This document shows, one piece after another, positions 1 through 8,729 of a DNA stretch of 64,000 nucleotides. Origin of the DNA: Sphingomonas hankookensis (GTDB taxonomy: Bacteria > Pseudomonadota > Alphaproteobacteria > Sphingomonadales > Sphingomonadaceae). The position numbers and the translations under genes were made by a program. The stretch covers positions 17,516-81,515 of the forward strand of contig NZ_LQQO01000016.1 in the NCBI RefSeq assembly GCF_001619955.1, read 5' to 3'. Each line of letters starts with the position of its first letter. Within the stretch, counting starts at the first letter, position 1. Below the pieces are notes generated by a model that worked only from the letters and a program-made list of their open reading frames with translations, ran no database searches and was not told the DNA's origin.

Positions 1-520
1 TGATCGCGAGGATACCGCACAGTTCGCCATGCGCGCCCGCCTTGGGCGACATGGCGACCGAATCCATGTTGGTCAGCGTGACCAGCCAGTGTGCCAGCTG
101 ATGGATCAGCTCCAGCGCGCCCTGCACCGTGTCGATCGGCCCCAGCGGGTGCAGATCGGCGAAGCCCGGCAGCCGCGCCATGCGTTCGTTCAGGCGCGGA
201 TTGTGCTTCATCGTGCACGACCCCAGCGGGAACAGGCCGAGGTCGATGGCGTAATTCTGCCGCGACAGGCGGGTATAGTGGCGCACCGCCTCCGGTTCCG
301 ACAGGCCGGGCAGACCGATCGCGCCCTTGCGGGCATGGTTGCCGAGACGCGAGGCAACCTTGGGCGCTGCATCGATGTCGACGCCGGTGGTTTCGGTCGA
401 TCCGATCTCGAAGATCAGCGCCTCTTCCAGCATCAGCGCGCGGTTGCCGGTAAAGGTCGCCTGTGCTGCCTGCGAAGCATCGCCCATTTCGGGACGCCAG
501 CCGCTCTGGTTCACGCTCAT
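1..520 (-). CDS. gcvPB: Glycine dehydrogenase (decarboxylating) subunit 2, 5' part only
   Basis: This is the amino-terminal 173 residues of the second half of the split P-protein of the glycine cleavage system; the rest lies left of the window. With GcvPA it decarboxylates glycine and passes the aminomethyl group to lipoyl-GcvH. The visible part starts [12 protein letters not shown] and holds the family stretch [14 protein letters not shown]. The PLP lysine would lie further on and cannot be checked. Its ATG overlaps the gcvPA stop (ATGA), so the two subunits are translationally coupled. It is the last gene of the gcvT-H-PA-PB order. Confidence 0.95.
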   Translation of the reverse strand, partial: MSVNQSGWRPEMGDASQAAQATFTGNRALMLEEALIFEIGSTETTGVDIDAAPKVASRLGNHARKGAIGLPGLSEPEAVRHYTRLSRQNYAIDLGLFPLGSCTMKHNPRLNERMARLPGFADLHPLGPIDTVQGALELIHQLAHWLVTLTNMDSVAMSPKAGAHGELCGILAI

Positions 521-1875
521 GCCAGTACCTCCGTCAGCGCTACGGCAAGCGCCTCGATATCTTCCTCGGTCACGGTTTCGGTGACCGCCACGACCAGACC
601 GTTGGCCAGCCCCTCGTCGCCCGGATAGAGCCGGCCGAGCGACACGCCGGCCAGCACGCCGCGATCGGCCAGTTCGCGCACCACCGGCCGCGCTTCGGTC
701 GGCAGCTTTAGCGTGAATTCGTTGAAGAAGCTGTCGTTGACCAGTTCGACGCCCGGCACCTGCGCCAGACGATCGGCCGCCGCGCAGGCCTTGGCATAAT
801 TGACCTCGGCCAGCTGCCGCAGCCCCTTTTCGCCGAGCAGCGTCAGGTGGATCGAGAAGGCGAGCGCACACAGCCCCGAATTGGTGCAGATGTTCGACGT
901 CGCCTTTTCCCGGCGGATATGCTGTTCGCGGGTCGACAGGGTGAGCACGAAGCCGCGCTTGCCCTCGGCATCGACGGTCTCGCCGCAGAGGCGCCCCGGC
1001 ATCTGCCGCACCAGCTTTTCCGAACAGGCGAACAGGCCGACATAGGGACCGCCGAACTGGAGGCCTACGCCGAGCGACTGGCCTTCGCCCACGACGATGT
1101 CGGCGCCCAGATGGCCCGGCGCCTCGATCGCGCCCAGTGCGACCGGTTCGGTCACGACCGCGATCAGCAGCGCCTTTACCGCATGCGCCGCATCGGCGAT
1201 GCGCTTCAGGTCGGGGATACGGCCCAGAATGTCCGGATACTGCACGACGACGCACGACGTATCGGCGTCGATCTTTTCAATCACCCGATCGTCGTCGGTT
1301 TCGGCGACCAGCCACGGGTCGGTCACGTCCAGCACGTCGCCGGTGTACTTCGCCATGGTCCTGGCGACCGAGACGTAATGCGGATGCACCCCGCCCGAGA
1401 ACACCGCCTTCGCCTTGCGCGTCACGCGGCGGGCCATGGTCACCGCTTCCCATGCCGCGGTCGAGCCGTCGTACATCGACGCGTTCGCCACGTCGCAGCC
1501 CAGCAGCCGGGCGACCTGGCTCTGGAATTCGAACAGCATCTGCAGCGTGCCCTGGGCGATTTCCGGCTGGTAGGGCGTATAGGCGGTCAGATACTCGCCA
1601 CGCTGGATCAGGTGGTCGACGCTGGCCGGCACATGATGGCGATACGCACCACAGCCGAGGAAGAACGGCACCGACCCCGCCGCGACATTCTTCGCCGCCA
1701 GTGCCGACAGATGCCGCTCGACTGCCAGCTCGCTGGCATGGTTGGGCAGACCGGGCACCGGCCCGTCGAGCCGGGCGGATTCGGGAACGTCGACGAACAG
1801 GTCGTCGATGCTGTCGGCACCGATCACGGACAGCATGTCCGCGCGGTCGGTCGGGGTCAGGGGAAGATAGCGCAT
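517..1875 (-). CDS. gcvPA: Glycine dehydrogenase (decarboxylating) subunit 1
   Basis: This encodes 452 residues, the normal size for the amino-terminal half of a split glycine decarboxylase. It forms a heterotetramer with GcvPB. The protein begins [19 protein letters not shown] and continues [15 protein letters not shown], which is characteristic of the GcvPA start. The frame stays open 30 nt further upstream (to 1905), but the ATG at 1875 is the start matching the family. It lies 146 nt after gcvH, separated by an intergenic palindromic repeat, and overlaps gcvPB by 4 nt. The split form is usual in sphingomonads and many Gram-positives, while enterobacteria have one fused GcvP. Confidence 0.95.
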   Translation of the reverse strand: MRYLPLTPTDRADMLSVIGADSIDDLFVDVPESARLDGPVPGLPNHASELAVERHLSALAAKNVAAGSVPFFLGCGAYRHHVPASVDHLIQRGEYLTAYTPYQPEIAQGTLQMLFEFQSQVARLLGCDVANASMYDGSTAAWEAVTMARRVTRKAKAVFSGGVHPHYVSVARTMAKYTGDVLDVTDPWLVAETDDDRVIEKIDADTSCVVVQYPDILGRIPDLKRIADAAHAVKALLIAVVTEPVALGAIEAPGHLGADIVVGEGQSLGVGLQFGGPYVGLFACSEKLVRQMPGRLCGETVDAEGKRGFVLTLSTREQHIRREKATSNICTNSGLCALAFSIHLTLLGEKGLRQLAEVNYAKACAAADRLAQVPGVELVNDSFFNEFTLKLPTEARPVVRELADRGVLAGVSLGRLYPGDEGLANGLVVAVTETVTEEDIEALAVALTEVLA

Positions 1876-1907
1876 GATGGTCCTACTGCAGAACCGCCAT
1901 CGCATCC

Positions 1908-2006
1908 GTCATTCCGGCGAAGGCCGGAATCCATGGACACGGGCGGCATCGAAATATCGGAACGGCCCGTATCCATGGGTCCCGGCCTGCGCCGGGACCA
2001 CGATGG
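1908..2006. repeat. Paired palindromic intergenic repeat (CATTCCGG family)
   Basis: Two hairpin-forming units lie in opposite orientation. One is the GTCATTCCGGCGAAGGCCGG type followed by AATCCATGGACACG; the other ends in CCCGGCCTGCGCCGGG. The same design recurs at 4035, 30703, 31619, 32726 and 38635. It sits inside the gcv operon between gcvH and gcvPA, so it is transcribed and could act as an mRNA stem-loop affecting gcvP expression. Confidence 0.8.
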
Positions 2007-2021
2007 TGTCGGGCGCGATCC

Positions 2022-2393
2022 TTACAGCCGCGCGATATACGCGGCGTACTTCTCTTCATCCATCAGCTCGCCCAGCTCGCTCTCATCGCGGAGCGTCAGC
2101 TTGAAGAACCAGCCATCGCCTTCGGGGTCTTCGTTGACCAGCGCCGGGTTGTCGGTCAGCGCCGCATTGCCCTCGATCACCGTGCCCGATGCCGGGGTAT
2201 AGACGTCGGAAGCGGCCTTGACCGACTCAACGACGGCGGCATCGTCGCCCTTGGTGAGTTCGCGACCATCGGCGGGAACGTCGACGAACACGATGTCGCC
2301 CAGCTGCCCGGCGGCATATTCGGTGATGCCGACCGTCGCGACTTCACCGTCGACTTCAATCCACTCATGTTCCTGCGTGAAAAAACGGCTCAT
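2022..2393 (-). CDS. gcvH: Glycine cleavage system H protein
   Basis: The product is the 123-residue lipoyl carrier that shuttles the aminomethyl group from P-protein to T-protein and is re-oxidised by lipoamide dehydrogenase. The lipoylation motif ESVKAASDVYTP places the modified lysine at residue 59. The opening TQEHEWIEVDGEVATVGITE is typical of the family, as is the length. A good ribosome site (GAGGGAG) precedes the ATG. It lies 15 nt after gcvT in the same riboswitch-controlled transcript. Confidence 0.97.
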   Translation of the reverse strand: MSRFFTQEHEWIEVDGEVATVGITEYAAGQLGDIVFVDVPADGRELTKGDDAAVVESVKAASDVYTPASGTVIEGNAALTDNPALVNEDPEGDGWFFKLTLRDESELGELMDEEKYAAYIARL

Positions 2394-2408
2394 CGGGGCA
2401 ACTCCCTC

Positions 2409-3611
2409 TTAACGGACGTAACGATGGGGGACGAACGGCATCGGCACGACCCGCGCCGGATGCAGCTTGCCGCGCTGGCGCAGGGTGATCGCCCCGCTTT
2501 CCGCCAGCGCCGGCGGGCAATAGGCCATGGCGATCGGCGCCTGCACGCTCGGCGCGAACCCGCCCGAGGTGACGTGACCGACGACATTGCCGTCGGCGTC
2601 CACGACCTCGGCGCCTTCGCGCACCGGCTGGCGGCCTTCGACGATCACGCCGATCCGCTTCAATTGCGGGCCGGCGGCGCGTTCGGCGAGGATACGCTCG
2701 GCGCCGGGGAAGCCGCCTTCCTCGCGACGACGCTTCGACAGCGCGAAACCCAGGTCGGCGGCGACCGGAGTCGTATCGGGGCTGAGGTCGTGGCCATAGA
2801 GCGGCAACCCTGCTTCGAGGCGCAGCGAATCGCGCGCGCCCAGACCGATCGGCTTCACTTCCGGTTCGGCACAGATCGCGTCGGCAAAGGCGGTGGCGGC
2901 GTCCTCGGGCAGCGAAATCTCATAGCCGTCCTCGCCGGTATAGCCCGAACGGCTGATCCACAGCTTGTGCCCGTTCCATTCGAACGCACCGGCGGTCATG
3001 AAGGTCAGCGCGGCGACGCCCGGCAGGATGCGATCCAGCGCATCGACCGCCTTCGGCCCCTGCAACGCCAGCAGCGCGCGGTCGTCGAGATGGTTGAGCG
3101 TGATCTCGTCGGCCAGATGCTCGCGCAGATGGCCGATATCGTCATATTTGGTCGCACCGTTGGCGACCATATAGAAGGCGTCCTCGCCGGCCGCCGCATC
3201 CATCGGGAACGGAACGCCGGGGTCCGCCGCATCCAGCCGCGTGACCATCAGGTCGTCGAGAATGCCACCCTGTTCGTCGAGCAGCAGCGAATAGCGCATC
3301 TTGGCAGGCTTCAGGATGCGCAGATCGCCCGGCAGCAGCGCTTCGAGCGCGGCAGTCGCATGCGGTCCGTGGATCACCAGCTGGCCCATGTGACTTACGT
3401 CGAACAGCCCGGCGCTTTCGCGCGTCCACAGATGCTCGGCCATGATGCCTTCATACTGGACCGGCATCGTATAGCCCGCGAACGGGACCATGCGGCCACC
3501 CTTCGCCCGGTGCCAGGCGTCGAGCGGCAGCACCTGCGGCGGCAGTTCCTCGACCGGATCGGTGCCGTCGGCGCGCAGTTCGTGGGCGGGTTCGGGCGCA
3601 ATGTCGCTCAT
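2409..3611 (-). CDS. gcvT: Glycine cleavage system aminomethyltransferase (T protein)
   Basis: GcvT takes the aminomethyl group from H-protein and makes 5,10-methylene-tetrahydrofolate with release of ammonia. Landmarks are LDAWHRAKGGRMVPFAGYTM near the start, then GLFDVSHMGQ and SRSGYTGEDGYEIS. The ATG at 3611 (MSDIAPEP) is chosen. The longer open frame to 3671 would run towards the riboswitch and has no family match. The 400-residue length is slightly long because of an amino-terminal extension of about 25 residues. It is the first gene of the gcv operon. Confidence 0.95.
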   Translation of the reverse strand: MSDIAPEPAHELRADGTDPVEELPPQVLPLDAWHRAKGGRMVPFAGYTMPVQYEGIMAEHLWTRESAGLFDVSHMGQLVIHGPHATAALEALLPGDLRILKPAKMRYSLLLDEQGGILDDLMVTRLDAADPGVPFPMDAAAGEDAFYMVANGATKYDDIGHLREHLADEITLNHLDDRALLALQGPKAVDALDRILPGVAALTFMTAGAFEWNGHKLWISRSGYTGEDGYEISLPEDAATAFADAICAEPEVKPIGLGARDSLRLEAGLPLYGHDLSPDTTPVAADLGFALSKRRREEGGFPGAERILAERAAGPQLKRIGVIVEGRQPVREGAEVVDADGNVVGHVTSGGFAPSVQAPIAMAYCPPALAESGAITLRQRGKLHPARVVPMPFVPHRYVR

Positions 3612-3677
3612 GGGCCACATCCTTCGTGATAGGGACGATCGACGGACGCAGGGGCACAGCGCGCCCTGCAACCATCG

Positions 3678-3857
3678 CCCCCTCTGTCACGGAACCTGAG
3701 AGCTTTCGCGGGGCACATGCCCTGCTTACCCCTTCGGTGGTCCGACCGTTATGGCCGCAACGCTTTCCAGAGTATCGTGGCCCCGCGCGGTCCCTGTTGC
3801 CTGAGAGATTCCGGGGCGGTTGCTCCTTCGGCGGCGGATCACTCCGCACTCTCCCGC
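3678..3857 (-). promoter_or_regulatory. Tandem glycine riboswitch upstream of gcvT
   Basis: On the minus strand two aptamers follow one another. The first begins GCGGGAGAGTGCGGAG near 3857, has CGCCGAAGGAGCAA and ends in ATCTCTCAGGCAAC. The second has CACCGAAGGGGTAAGC and ends in GCTCTCAGGTTCCGTGACAG near 3680. The GAGAG opening, CCGAAGGNGNAA core and CTCTCAGG closing are hallmarks of the gcvT element. It sits about 65 nt before the gcvT start, so glycine should switch on the whole gcv operon. The expression platform was not worked out. Confidence 0.93.
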
Positions 3858-4034
3858 GCGTGGCGTCGGCTGCAAGCCTTGATGCCCGAACCTCTGGCTT
3901 GGGCGTGGGGATTAGTCAATCGGGAAAGCGGGCGGCTAGCGGACGGAAGGGGCGTTGCAAGCGGTCCGTTTCCCGACGCGATTGGCAGTCCCCGCGCAGA
4001 CCGGATGACGTAGGCATGCCAACTCAACCACGTC

Positions 4035-4128
4035 GTCATTCCCGCGAAGGCGGGAATCCATACGCGCTGACGTCAAGGCAAGAGGCGCTACCATAGCGTC
4101 TATGGATTCCCGCCTTCGCGGGAATGAC
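4035..4128. repeat. Inverted pair of CATTCCCGC palindromic repeats
   Basis: Two copies of a hairpin unit, GTCATTCCCGCGAAGGCGGG and its reverse complement, face each other about 38 nt apart. They lie in the 304-nt gap between the gcv riboswitch and the lipoprotein gene at 4162. I see no gene in that gap (3858-4161). The long stem formed by the pair could end transcription of the neighbouring minus-strand lipoprotein gene. Confidence 0.85.
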
Positions 4129-4161
4129 GAAGACGAAGCAGATTACCCGCTCCGCCCGGCC

Positions 4162-4845
4162 TCACCGCGTCACATTATACCGCAGCTGCGCGTCGGTCAG
4201 CTGGAATCCCACCAGCGCCTCGAACGTCGCGGCCAGCACCGCTTGGCGCACCGCCGGATCGGACAGCGGGTCGATCGCCGCGTCCTGGTCCCCGGGCTTG
4301 CGGCGGCGGTTGATCTGGTCGCGGGTTTCCTGCGGCAGCGTCGCGGCGGCGCGGTCGACGATCGCCGTCCCCTGCCCCTGCGCCGATGCCCGCGCCTCAC
4401 CGGCCGCGAAGTTGAGCGTGATCTGCCCGATGCGCTTCGACACGACCTGCGTGCCGCCGCGCACGACCGTCACGAAATAGGGTAACGTCACGACCCGCGC
4501 CGCATCGGTGCGGTTGCGCCGCGCCTGCACGTCGAAGCTGACCGTGCTGTTGATCGTGTCCGTCCCCTCGACGCAGGAGGCGCGGACGTTGGTCAGCGTC
4601 GCGACGACGTCGATCGCCTTCGCATCGGTGCTGGCAGGCGGATCGAACAGCGTGATGTCGCCGGTCCCGGCCGGCACGCCCGCGACCGGACAGGCCGACC
4701 GCACCGCCGAAATGCCGACGCCCGAAGTCACGTCCAGCTCGCCGGTGCGCTTGCACCCCGACAGCGCGACCAGAGCGAGCACGGGGGCGATGGTGGCGAC
4801 GGCGGCGGTTTTGCGGAGGGTCACGGAAATCTGTACCTTATGCAA
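4162..4845 (-). CDS. Predicted outer-membrane lipoprotein, function unknown
   Basis: This 227-residue protein has a lipoprotein signal: basic start, hydrophobic stretch and lipobox ALSGC with Cys at about residue 31. The mature part has no motif I recognise. It alternates polar and hydrophobic residues like a small beta-rich domain (TLTNVRASC, LPYFVTVVRGG) and ends in a predicted helical tail (AVRQAVLAATFEALVGFQ). It is transcribed away from ispH with a 139-nt shared upstream region. Lipoprotein export is well supported, but the role is unknown. Confidence 0.8.
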   Translation of the reverse strand: MHKVQISVTLRKTAAVATIAPVLALVALSGCKRTGELDVTSGVGISAVRSACPVAGVPAGTGDITLFDPPASTDAKAIDVVATLTNVRASCVEGTDTINSTVSFDVQARRNRTDAARVVTLPYFVTVVRGGTQVVSKRIGQITLNFAAGEARASAQGQGTAIVDRAAATLPQETRDQINRRRKPGDQDAAIDPLSDPAVRQAVLAATFEALVGFQLTDAQLRYNVTR

Positions 4846-4984
4846 CGGTGCGGCGATGCCGCGCCTCCTGAGTAGCGATGCTTCATAGGAACCGCCTTAC
4901 GCGCACGCAAGCAATGGCGTGTTTGCAGGCCCGCCGCCCGGCTTCACTTGGCGCGCGCCCGAACAAGCTGTAAGCGCTGGCTCC

Positions 4985-5938
4985 ATGACCGAGACCCCGC
5001 GCCCCGCCATCGAATTGCTGATCGCCGCCCCGCGCGGCTTTTGCGCCGGGGTCGACCGCGCGATCCAGATCGTCGAGCTGGCGATCCAGAAACACGGCGC
5101 GCCGGTCTATGTCCGCCACGAAATCGTCCACAACAAGTTCGTGGTCGATTCGCTGAGGGCCAAGGGCGCGATCTTCGTCGAGGAACTGGATCAGGTGCCC
5201 GACGGCGTGCCAGTCGTGTTCTCCGCACACGGCGTGCCCAAATCGGTGCCGGCGGCGGCGAGCGAGCGCGGCCTCGACTATCTCGACGCCACCTGCCCGC
5301 TGGTGTCGAAGGTCCATCGCCAGGCCGAACGGCTGGTCGCATCGGGCCGCCATATCCTGTTCGTCGGCCATGCCGGCCATCCGGAGGTCATCGGCACCTT
5401 CGGCCAGGTGCCCGAAGGCCAGATGACGCTGATCGAAACGGTCGAGGATGTCGCGAAGCTGACCCCGGCCGATCCGGACAACCTCGCCTTCCTCACCCAA
5501 ACGACGCTGTCGGTCGACGACACCCGCGCCATCGTCGAGGCGACGATCGCGCGCTTCCCGACCATCGTCGCGCCCAAGGCCGACGACATCTGCTATGCCA
5601 CGTCGAACCGGCAGAATGCGGTGAAGGCGATCGCGCAGAGCTGCGACCTCGTCCTCGTCATCGGCGCGCCCAATTCGTCCAATTCGGTGCGGCTGGTCGA
5701 GGTGGCCGAACGCGAAGGCACCTCGGCCAAGCTGATCCAGCGCGCCGCCGATCTCGACTTTGCGTGGCTGGACGGTGTCGGCACGCTCGGCATCACCGCC
5801 GGTGCGTCGGCGCCCGAAGTGCTGGTGCGCGAACTGGTCGACCGCATCGCCACCCGCTTCGACGTGACCGAGCGCGAGGTCGAGATGACGCGCGAGACGA
5901 TCGCGTTCAAACTGCCGCGCGGTCTCGAAGCCGCGTAA
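4985..5938 (+). CDS. ispH: 4-hydroxy-3-methylbut-2-enyl diphosphate reductase
   Basis: IspH is the last enzyme of the MEP isoprenoid pathway. It reduces HMBPP to IPP and DMAPP using a [4Fe-4S] cluster. The three cluster cysteines are visible in [12 protein letters not shown] (Cys20), [11 protein letters not shown] and [11 protein letters not shown]. The ATG at 4985 gives 317 residues, the usual size; upstream extension adds only unrelated residues. The stop overlaps the thrB start (TAATG), beginning a four-gene chain of overlapping genes. Confidence 0.97.
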   Translation: MTETPRPAIELLIAAPRGFCAGVDRAIQIVELAIQKHGAPVYVRHEIVHNKFVVDSLRAKGAIFVEELDQVPDGVPVVFSAHGVPKSVPAAASERGLDYLDATCPLVSKVHRQAERLVASGRHILFVGHAGHPEVIGTFGQVPEGQMTLIETVEDVAKLTPADPDNLAFLTQTTLSVDDTRAIVEATIARFPTIVAPKADDICYATSNRQNAVKAIAQSCDLVLVIGAPNSSNSVRLVEVAEREGTSAKLIQRAADLDFAWLDGVGTLGITAGASAPEVLVRELVDRIATRFDVTEREVEMTRETIAFKLPRGLEAA

Positions 5939-6891
5939 TGGCCGTCTATACGCAAGTGTCGGCGGAAGCGCTCGCGCGCTTCCTGGCCGGTTACGACCAT
6001 GGCGAACTGATTTCGGCCAAGGGGATCGCCGAGGGGGTCGAGAACAGCAACTATTTGGTCGACACCACCACCGGCCGTTTCATCCTGACGCTGTATGAAA
6101 AGCGGGTCGATCTGGCCGACCTGCCCTTCTTCTTCGCGATGACCGATGCGCTGGCGGATGCGGGCAACCCCGTACCGCGCGCACTGCCCGACCGCGCGGG
6201 TCAGGTGATCCAGACGCTGGAGGGGCGTCCCGCCTGCCTGATCGAATTCCTGTCGGGCGTATCGGTCAGCCATCCGACCGCCGAACAGGCGCATGCGGCG
6301 GGCGCGGCGCTCGGCGCGCTACACCGCAGCCTTGCCGGCTTCGCGCCGACCCGCGCCAATTCGATGGGCGTCGCGGTCTGGCCGAAGCTGTTCGCCGACT
6401 GCTCCGATCAGCTCGATTCGATTCAGCCAGGCCTTCGCGCGCGGGTGGGTTCGGCGCTGGATGCCATCGTCGCGACGTGGCCCACGGACCTGCCGATCGG
6501 CGCGATTCATGCCGACCTGTTTCCCGACAACGTCCTGATGCTCGGCGACCGGGTGACGGGGCTGATCGATTTCTATTTCGCCTGCACCGACATCATCGCC
6601 TACGACGTCGCGATCACCCATTCGGCGTGGAGCTTCGACGCCAAGGGTGTGGCCCTCGACCCGGCGATCGGACAGGCGCTGCTGGCCGGCTATCGCACGC
6701 AGGCCTCGCTCTCCGATGCGGAGGTCGCCGCGCTGCCGCTGCTCGCGAAGGGTGCCTGTATCCGCTTCCTGCTGACCCGCGCCTGGGACTGGATCAACAC
6801 ACCGGCCGACGCGCTGGTGACGCGCAAGGACCCGCTCGCCTATCTGCGCCGGCTCGACTGGTACGACGCGAACCCGACCGCCTTCGCATGA
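5938..6891 (+). CDS. thrB: Homoserine kinase, type II (aminoglycoside-phosphotransferase fold)
   Basis: The product phosphorylates homoserine for threonine synthesis. It belongs to the APH-like ThrB family of alphaproteobacteria and pseudomonads, not the GHMP-type ThrB of E. coli. Supporting motifs are [20 protein letters not shown] (nucleotide loop), the catalytic loop [11 protein letters not shown] and the metal site [11 protein letters not shown]. The 317-residue length is normal. The frame is open far upstream across ispH, but the ATG overlapping the ispH stop gives the family start [12 protein letters not shown]. Its stop overlaps the rnhA ATG (ATGA). Confidence 0.95.
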   Translation: MAVYTQVSAEALARFLAGYDHGELISAKGIAEGVENSNYLVDTTTGRFILTLYEKRVDLADLPFFFAMTDALADAGNPVPRALPDRAGQVIQTLEGRPACLIEFLSGVSVSHPTAEQAHAAGAALGALHRSLAGFAPTRANSMGVAVWPKLFADCSDQLDSIQPGLRARVGSALDAIVATWPTDLPIGAIHADLFPDNVLMLGDRVTGLIDFYFACTDIIAYDVAITHSAWSFDAKGVALDPAIGQALLAGYRTQASLSDAEVAALPLLAKGACIRFLLTRAWDWINTPADALVTRKDPLAYLRRLDWYDANPTAFA

Positions 6892-7340
6892 CCGAGACTG
6901 CCGAACTCCCTCGCGTGGAAATCGCGACCGATGGCGCGTGCAAGGGCAATCCGGGCCGCGGCGGCTGGGGCGCGGTGCTGCGCGCCGCGGACGGTCGCGA
7001 GCGCGAATTGTCGGGCGGGGAAAAGGTCACCACCAACAACCGCATGGAATTGATGGCCGCGATCGAGGGGCTGAAGGCGTTGAAGCGCCCGTGCCGGGTG
7101 ATCCTGTCGACCGACAGCCGCTATGTCATGGACGGCCTGACCAAATGGATCAAAGGCTGGCAGAAGAATGGCTGGAAGACCGCTGCGAAACAGCCGGTCA
7201 AGAATGCCGAGCTGTGGCAGGAACTCCTCGCCGCCGCCAAGCCGCACCGCATCGAATGGGTGTGGGTGAAGGGCCATGCCGGCCACCCCGATAACGAGCG
7301 CGCCGACAAGCTCGCCAGCGATGCGGCCTTGGCCCAATGA
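6888..7340 (+). CDS. rnhA: Ribonuclease HI
   Basis: This 150-residue enzyme cuts the RNA strand of RNA-DNA hybrids, for example at R-loops and Okazaki primers. The catalytic acids are all present: Asp15 in [12 protein letters not shown], Glu54 in [12 protein letters not shown], Asp76 in LSTDSRYV and Asp140 in NERADKLA. His130 sits in KGHAGHPDN. Both ends overlap neighbours by 4 nt (thrB before, the methyltransferase-like gene after), so it is translated as part of the operon. Confidence 0.97.
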   Translation: MTETAELPRVEIATDGACKGNPGRGGWGAVLRAADGRERELSGGEKVTTNNRMELMAAIEGLKALKRPCRVILSTDSRYVMDGLTKWIKGWQKNGWKTAAKQPVKNAELWQELLAAAKPHRIEWVWVKGHAGHPDNERADKLASDAALAQ

Positions 7341-8002
7341 TCCCGCGCGTCCTGATCGACACCGCACAGGTCCCCGGCGACAGCGTCGAACTGCGCCTGG
7401 TCCAGCGTGGCGAAGACTTCATGATCGTCCTCGACCGCAACGAGTTGATGAGCAGCCGCATGTCGGCGTCGGAAGAGGCGCTGGCCGATCTGGGTTGCGC
7501 GCATCTGACCGGACGCAAGGGCGCCCGCGTGCTGATCGGCGGCCTCGGCATGGGGTTCACGCTGCGGCGTGCTCTGAAGATTCTGCCCGCCGATGCCGAG
7601 GTGGTCGTCGCCGAACTGGTGCCCAAGATCGTCGAATGGGCGCGCGGGCCGCTGGCGCATATCTTCGACGGCTGCCTCGACGACCCGCGCGTGCGGATCG
7701 CGGTCGGCGACGTGGCGTGGGCGATCGAGGATGGTGGCTGGGACGCGATCCTGCTGGATGTCGACAACGGGCCGGACGGGCTGACCCATGCCAGCAACGA
7801 CAAGCTCTATTCCGCGCGCGGACTTCAGGTAACGAAGCGGGCGCTGCGGTCGGGGGGCGTGCTGGCGATCTGGTCGGCCTATGCTGATGCGGCGTTCACC
7901 AAGCGGTTGAAGGATTGCGGGTATCTGGTGGATGAGCAGGTCGTGCGGGCGCGCGGGACCAAGGGCGCGCGGCATGTGATCTGGCTGGCCGGGCGGCGGT
8001 AG
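7337..8002 (+). CDS. Spermidine synthase-like / SAM-dependent methyltransferase-fold protein
   Basis: The 221-residue protein has a Rossmann methyltransferase fold resembling polyamine aminopropyltransferases. The cofactor loop is [16 protein letters not shown], followed by the acidic position [14 protein letters not shown] and the active-site-like [14 protein letters not shown]. It lacks the amino-terminal beta domain of true spermidine synthases and starts with a short segment, [14 protein letters not shown]. Close relatives are usually annotated only as spermidine synthase family, and the substrate is not known. Its ATG overlaps the rnhA stop. It ends the ispH operon. Confidence 0.8.
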   Translation: MIPRVLIDTAQVPGDSVELRLVQRGEDFMIVLDRNELMSSRMSASEEALADLGCAHLTGRKGARVLIGGLGMGFTLRRALKILPADAEVVVAELVPKIVEWARGPLAHIFDGCLDDPRVRIAVGDVAWAIEDGGWDAILLDVDNGPDGLTHASNDKLYSARGLQVTKRALRSGGVLAIWSAYADAAFTKRLKDCGYLVDEQVVRARGTKGARHVIWLAGRR

Positions 8003-8030
8003 GGGCTACCTTCTCTCCTTCCCCGCCCGC

Positions 8031-8445
8031 GTTTAGTTCGAGCCTCCCCCCTCCATTTGGTTCGGGCCTCCCCCTTCCCCCGTTTGGTTCGAGCTTGTCG
8101 AGAACGGGTTTCCGCAAGAGTGGAGCTATCGGCAGCAAACCACCTTCGCCACCGTTCGGTTCGAGCCTGTCGAAAACCCGCCTGCCTCAAGCAACCCGTT
8201 CTCGACGGACGCTTCTCGACAAGCTCGAAGCTGCTCGAACCGAACGGGGTGGGTGGGGAAAGGTCAACAAACTCAACCCACCCGTTCGTGCTGAGTAGGA
8301 TTAAGCGAAGTCGAGGATGATCGGGTCGGATCGTCCCCCTGACGATCCTGAACCATGCGGGGCATGGTTCACCCGATCATTATCGAAGCGCCCGCCCCAC
8401 ACGGTCCTTCGACAAGCTCCATGGCTACTCAGGACAAACGGGCGG
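8031..8445. repeat. Cluster of TTCGAGC-type dispersed repeats in a gene-free stretch
   Basis: The gap 8003-8458 shows no plausible gene. It is filled with copies of a short dispersed repeat, for example GGTTCGAGCTTGTCGAGAAC at about 8081, TTCGAGCCTGTCGAAAAC at about 8161 and the inverted TTCTCGACAAGCTCGAAG at about 8213. Several copies face each other and can form long hairpins. The same repeat family is found at 29683-29803. It may act as a terminator for the operon ending at 8002. Confidence 0.75.
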
Positions 8446-8458
8446 CGGGGCGCAAGCC

Positions 8459-8602
8459 TCACTCATCTGTCCGAATCTTCACCTTGTTCGGCAGATCCTT
8501 CCCCTTGGTCCGCCGCGACGGCACCTGCACCGGGTTCTTCTTCTTCCAATCCCCCCAACGCTTCGGGCCTTCGGGGGTATCGATGATCGTATCGTCGTCC
8601 AT
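8459..8602 (-). CDS. Small conserved-looking hypothetical protein (47 aa)
   Basis: Starting at the ATG at 8602 the product is MDDDTIIDTPEGPKRWGDWK and a lysine-rich tail. The sequence is charged, with tryptophans in a GPKRWGDWKKKNPV block that looks like a real protein rather than noise. A longer frame opens to 8668 but would begin on the far side of the terminator at 8619-8649. No function is recognised. It is read in the same direction as the dehydrogenase gene at 8730 but lies beyond that gene's terminator. Confidence 0.5.
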   Translation of the reverse strand: MDDDTIIDTPEGPKRWGDWKKKNPVQVPSRRTKGKDLPNKVKIRTDE

Positions 8603-8618
8603 GGGTCCATCCAAACGC

Positions 8619-8649
8619 AAAAAAGGCGACGGATCAACGACCCGCCGCC
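8619..8649 (-). terminator. Rho-independent terminator of the dehydrogenase gene
   Basis: Read on the minus strand, GGCGGCGG and CCGTCGCC form an 8-bp GC-rich stem with one G-U pair and a 9-nt loop. A run of six T follows directly. It lies about 80 nt after the stop of the gene at 8730, in the correct orientation. Confidence 0.8.
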
Positions 8650-8729
8650 TCCTTGTCTCCGTCGACATCGCCGACGGAGATACGCTGCCGGCCCGCTCCC
8701 TCAGGCCGGCATCGCATCCTCGCGATCGA

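Noticed and set aside
2367..3629. Long 420-codon plus-strand open frame opposite gcvT
   Set aside because: It is an antisense shadow of high-GC codon use; gcvT on the minus strand has full family motifs. The same applies to long opposite frames such as 847-2202, 8355-10130, 10297-11826, 21621-24020, 31006-32934, 35807-37297, 39955-41241 and 57359-58591.
4948..5937. Amino-terminal extension of about 330 residues on ThrB
   Set aside because: The frame is open across ispH, but the extension is Arg-rich shadow sequence and the family start is the ATG at 5938.
7337..8002. True spermidine synthase (speE)
   Set aside because: It lacks the amino-terminal beta domain and no polyamine gene is nearby, so only the fold family is claimed.
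4985..8002. The ispH-thrB-rnhA gene order as a new functional system
   Set aside because: The overlapping order is ordinary for sphingomonads and reflects co-expression of housekeeping genes.
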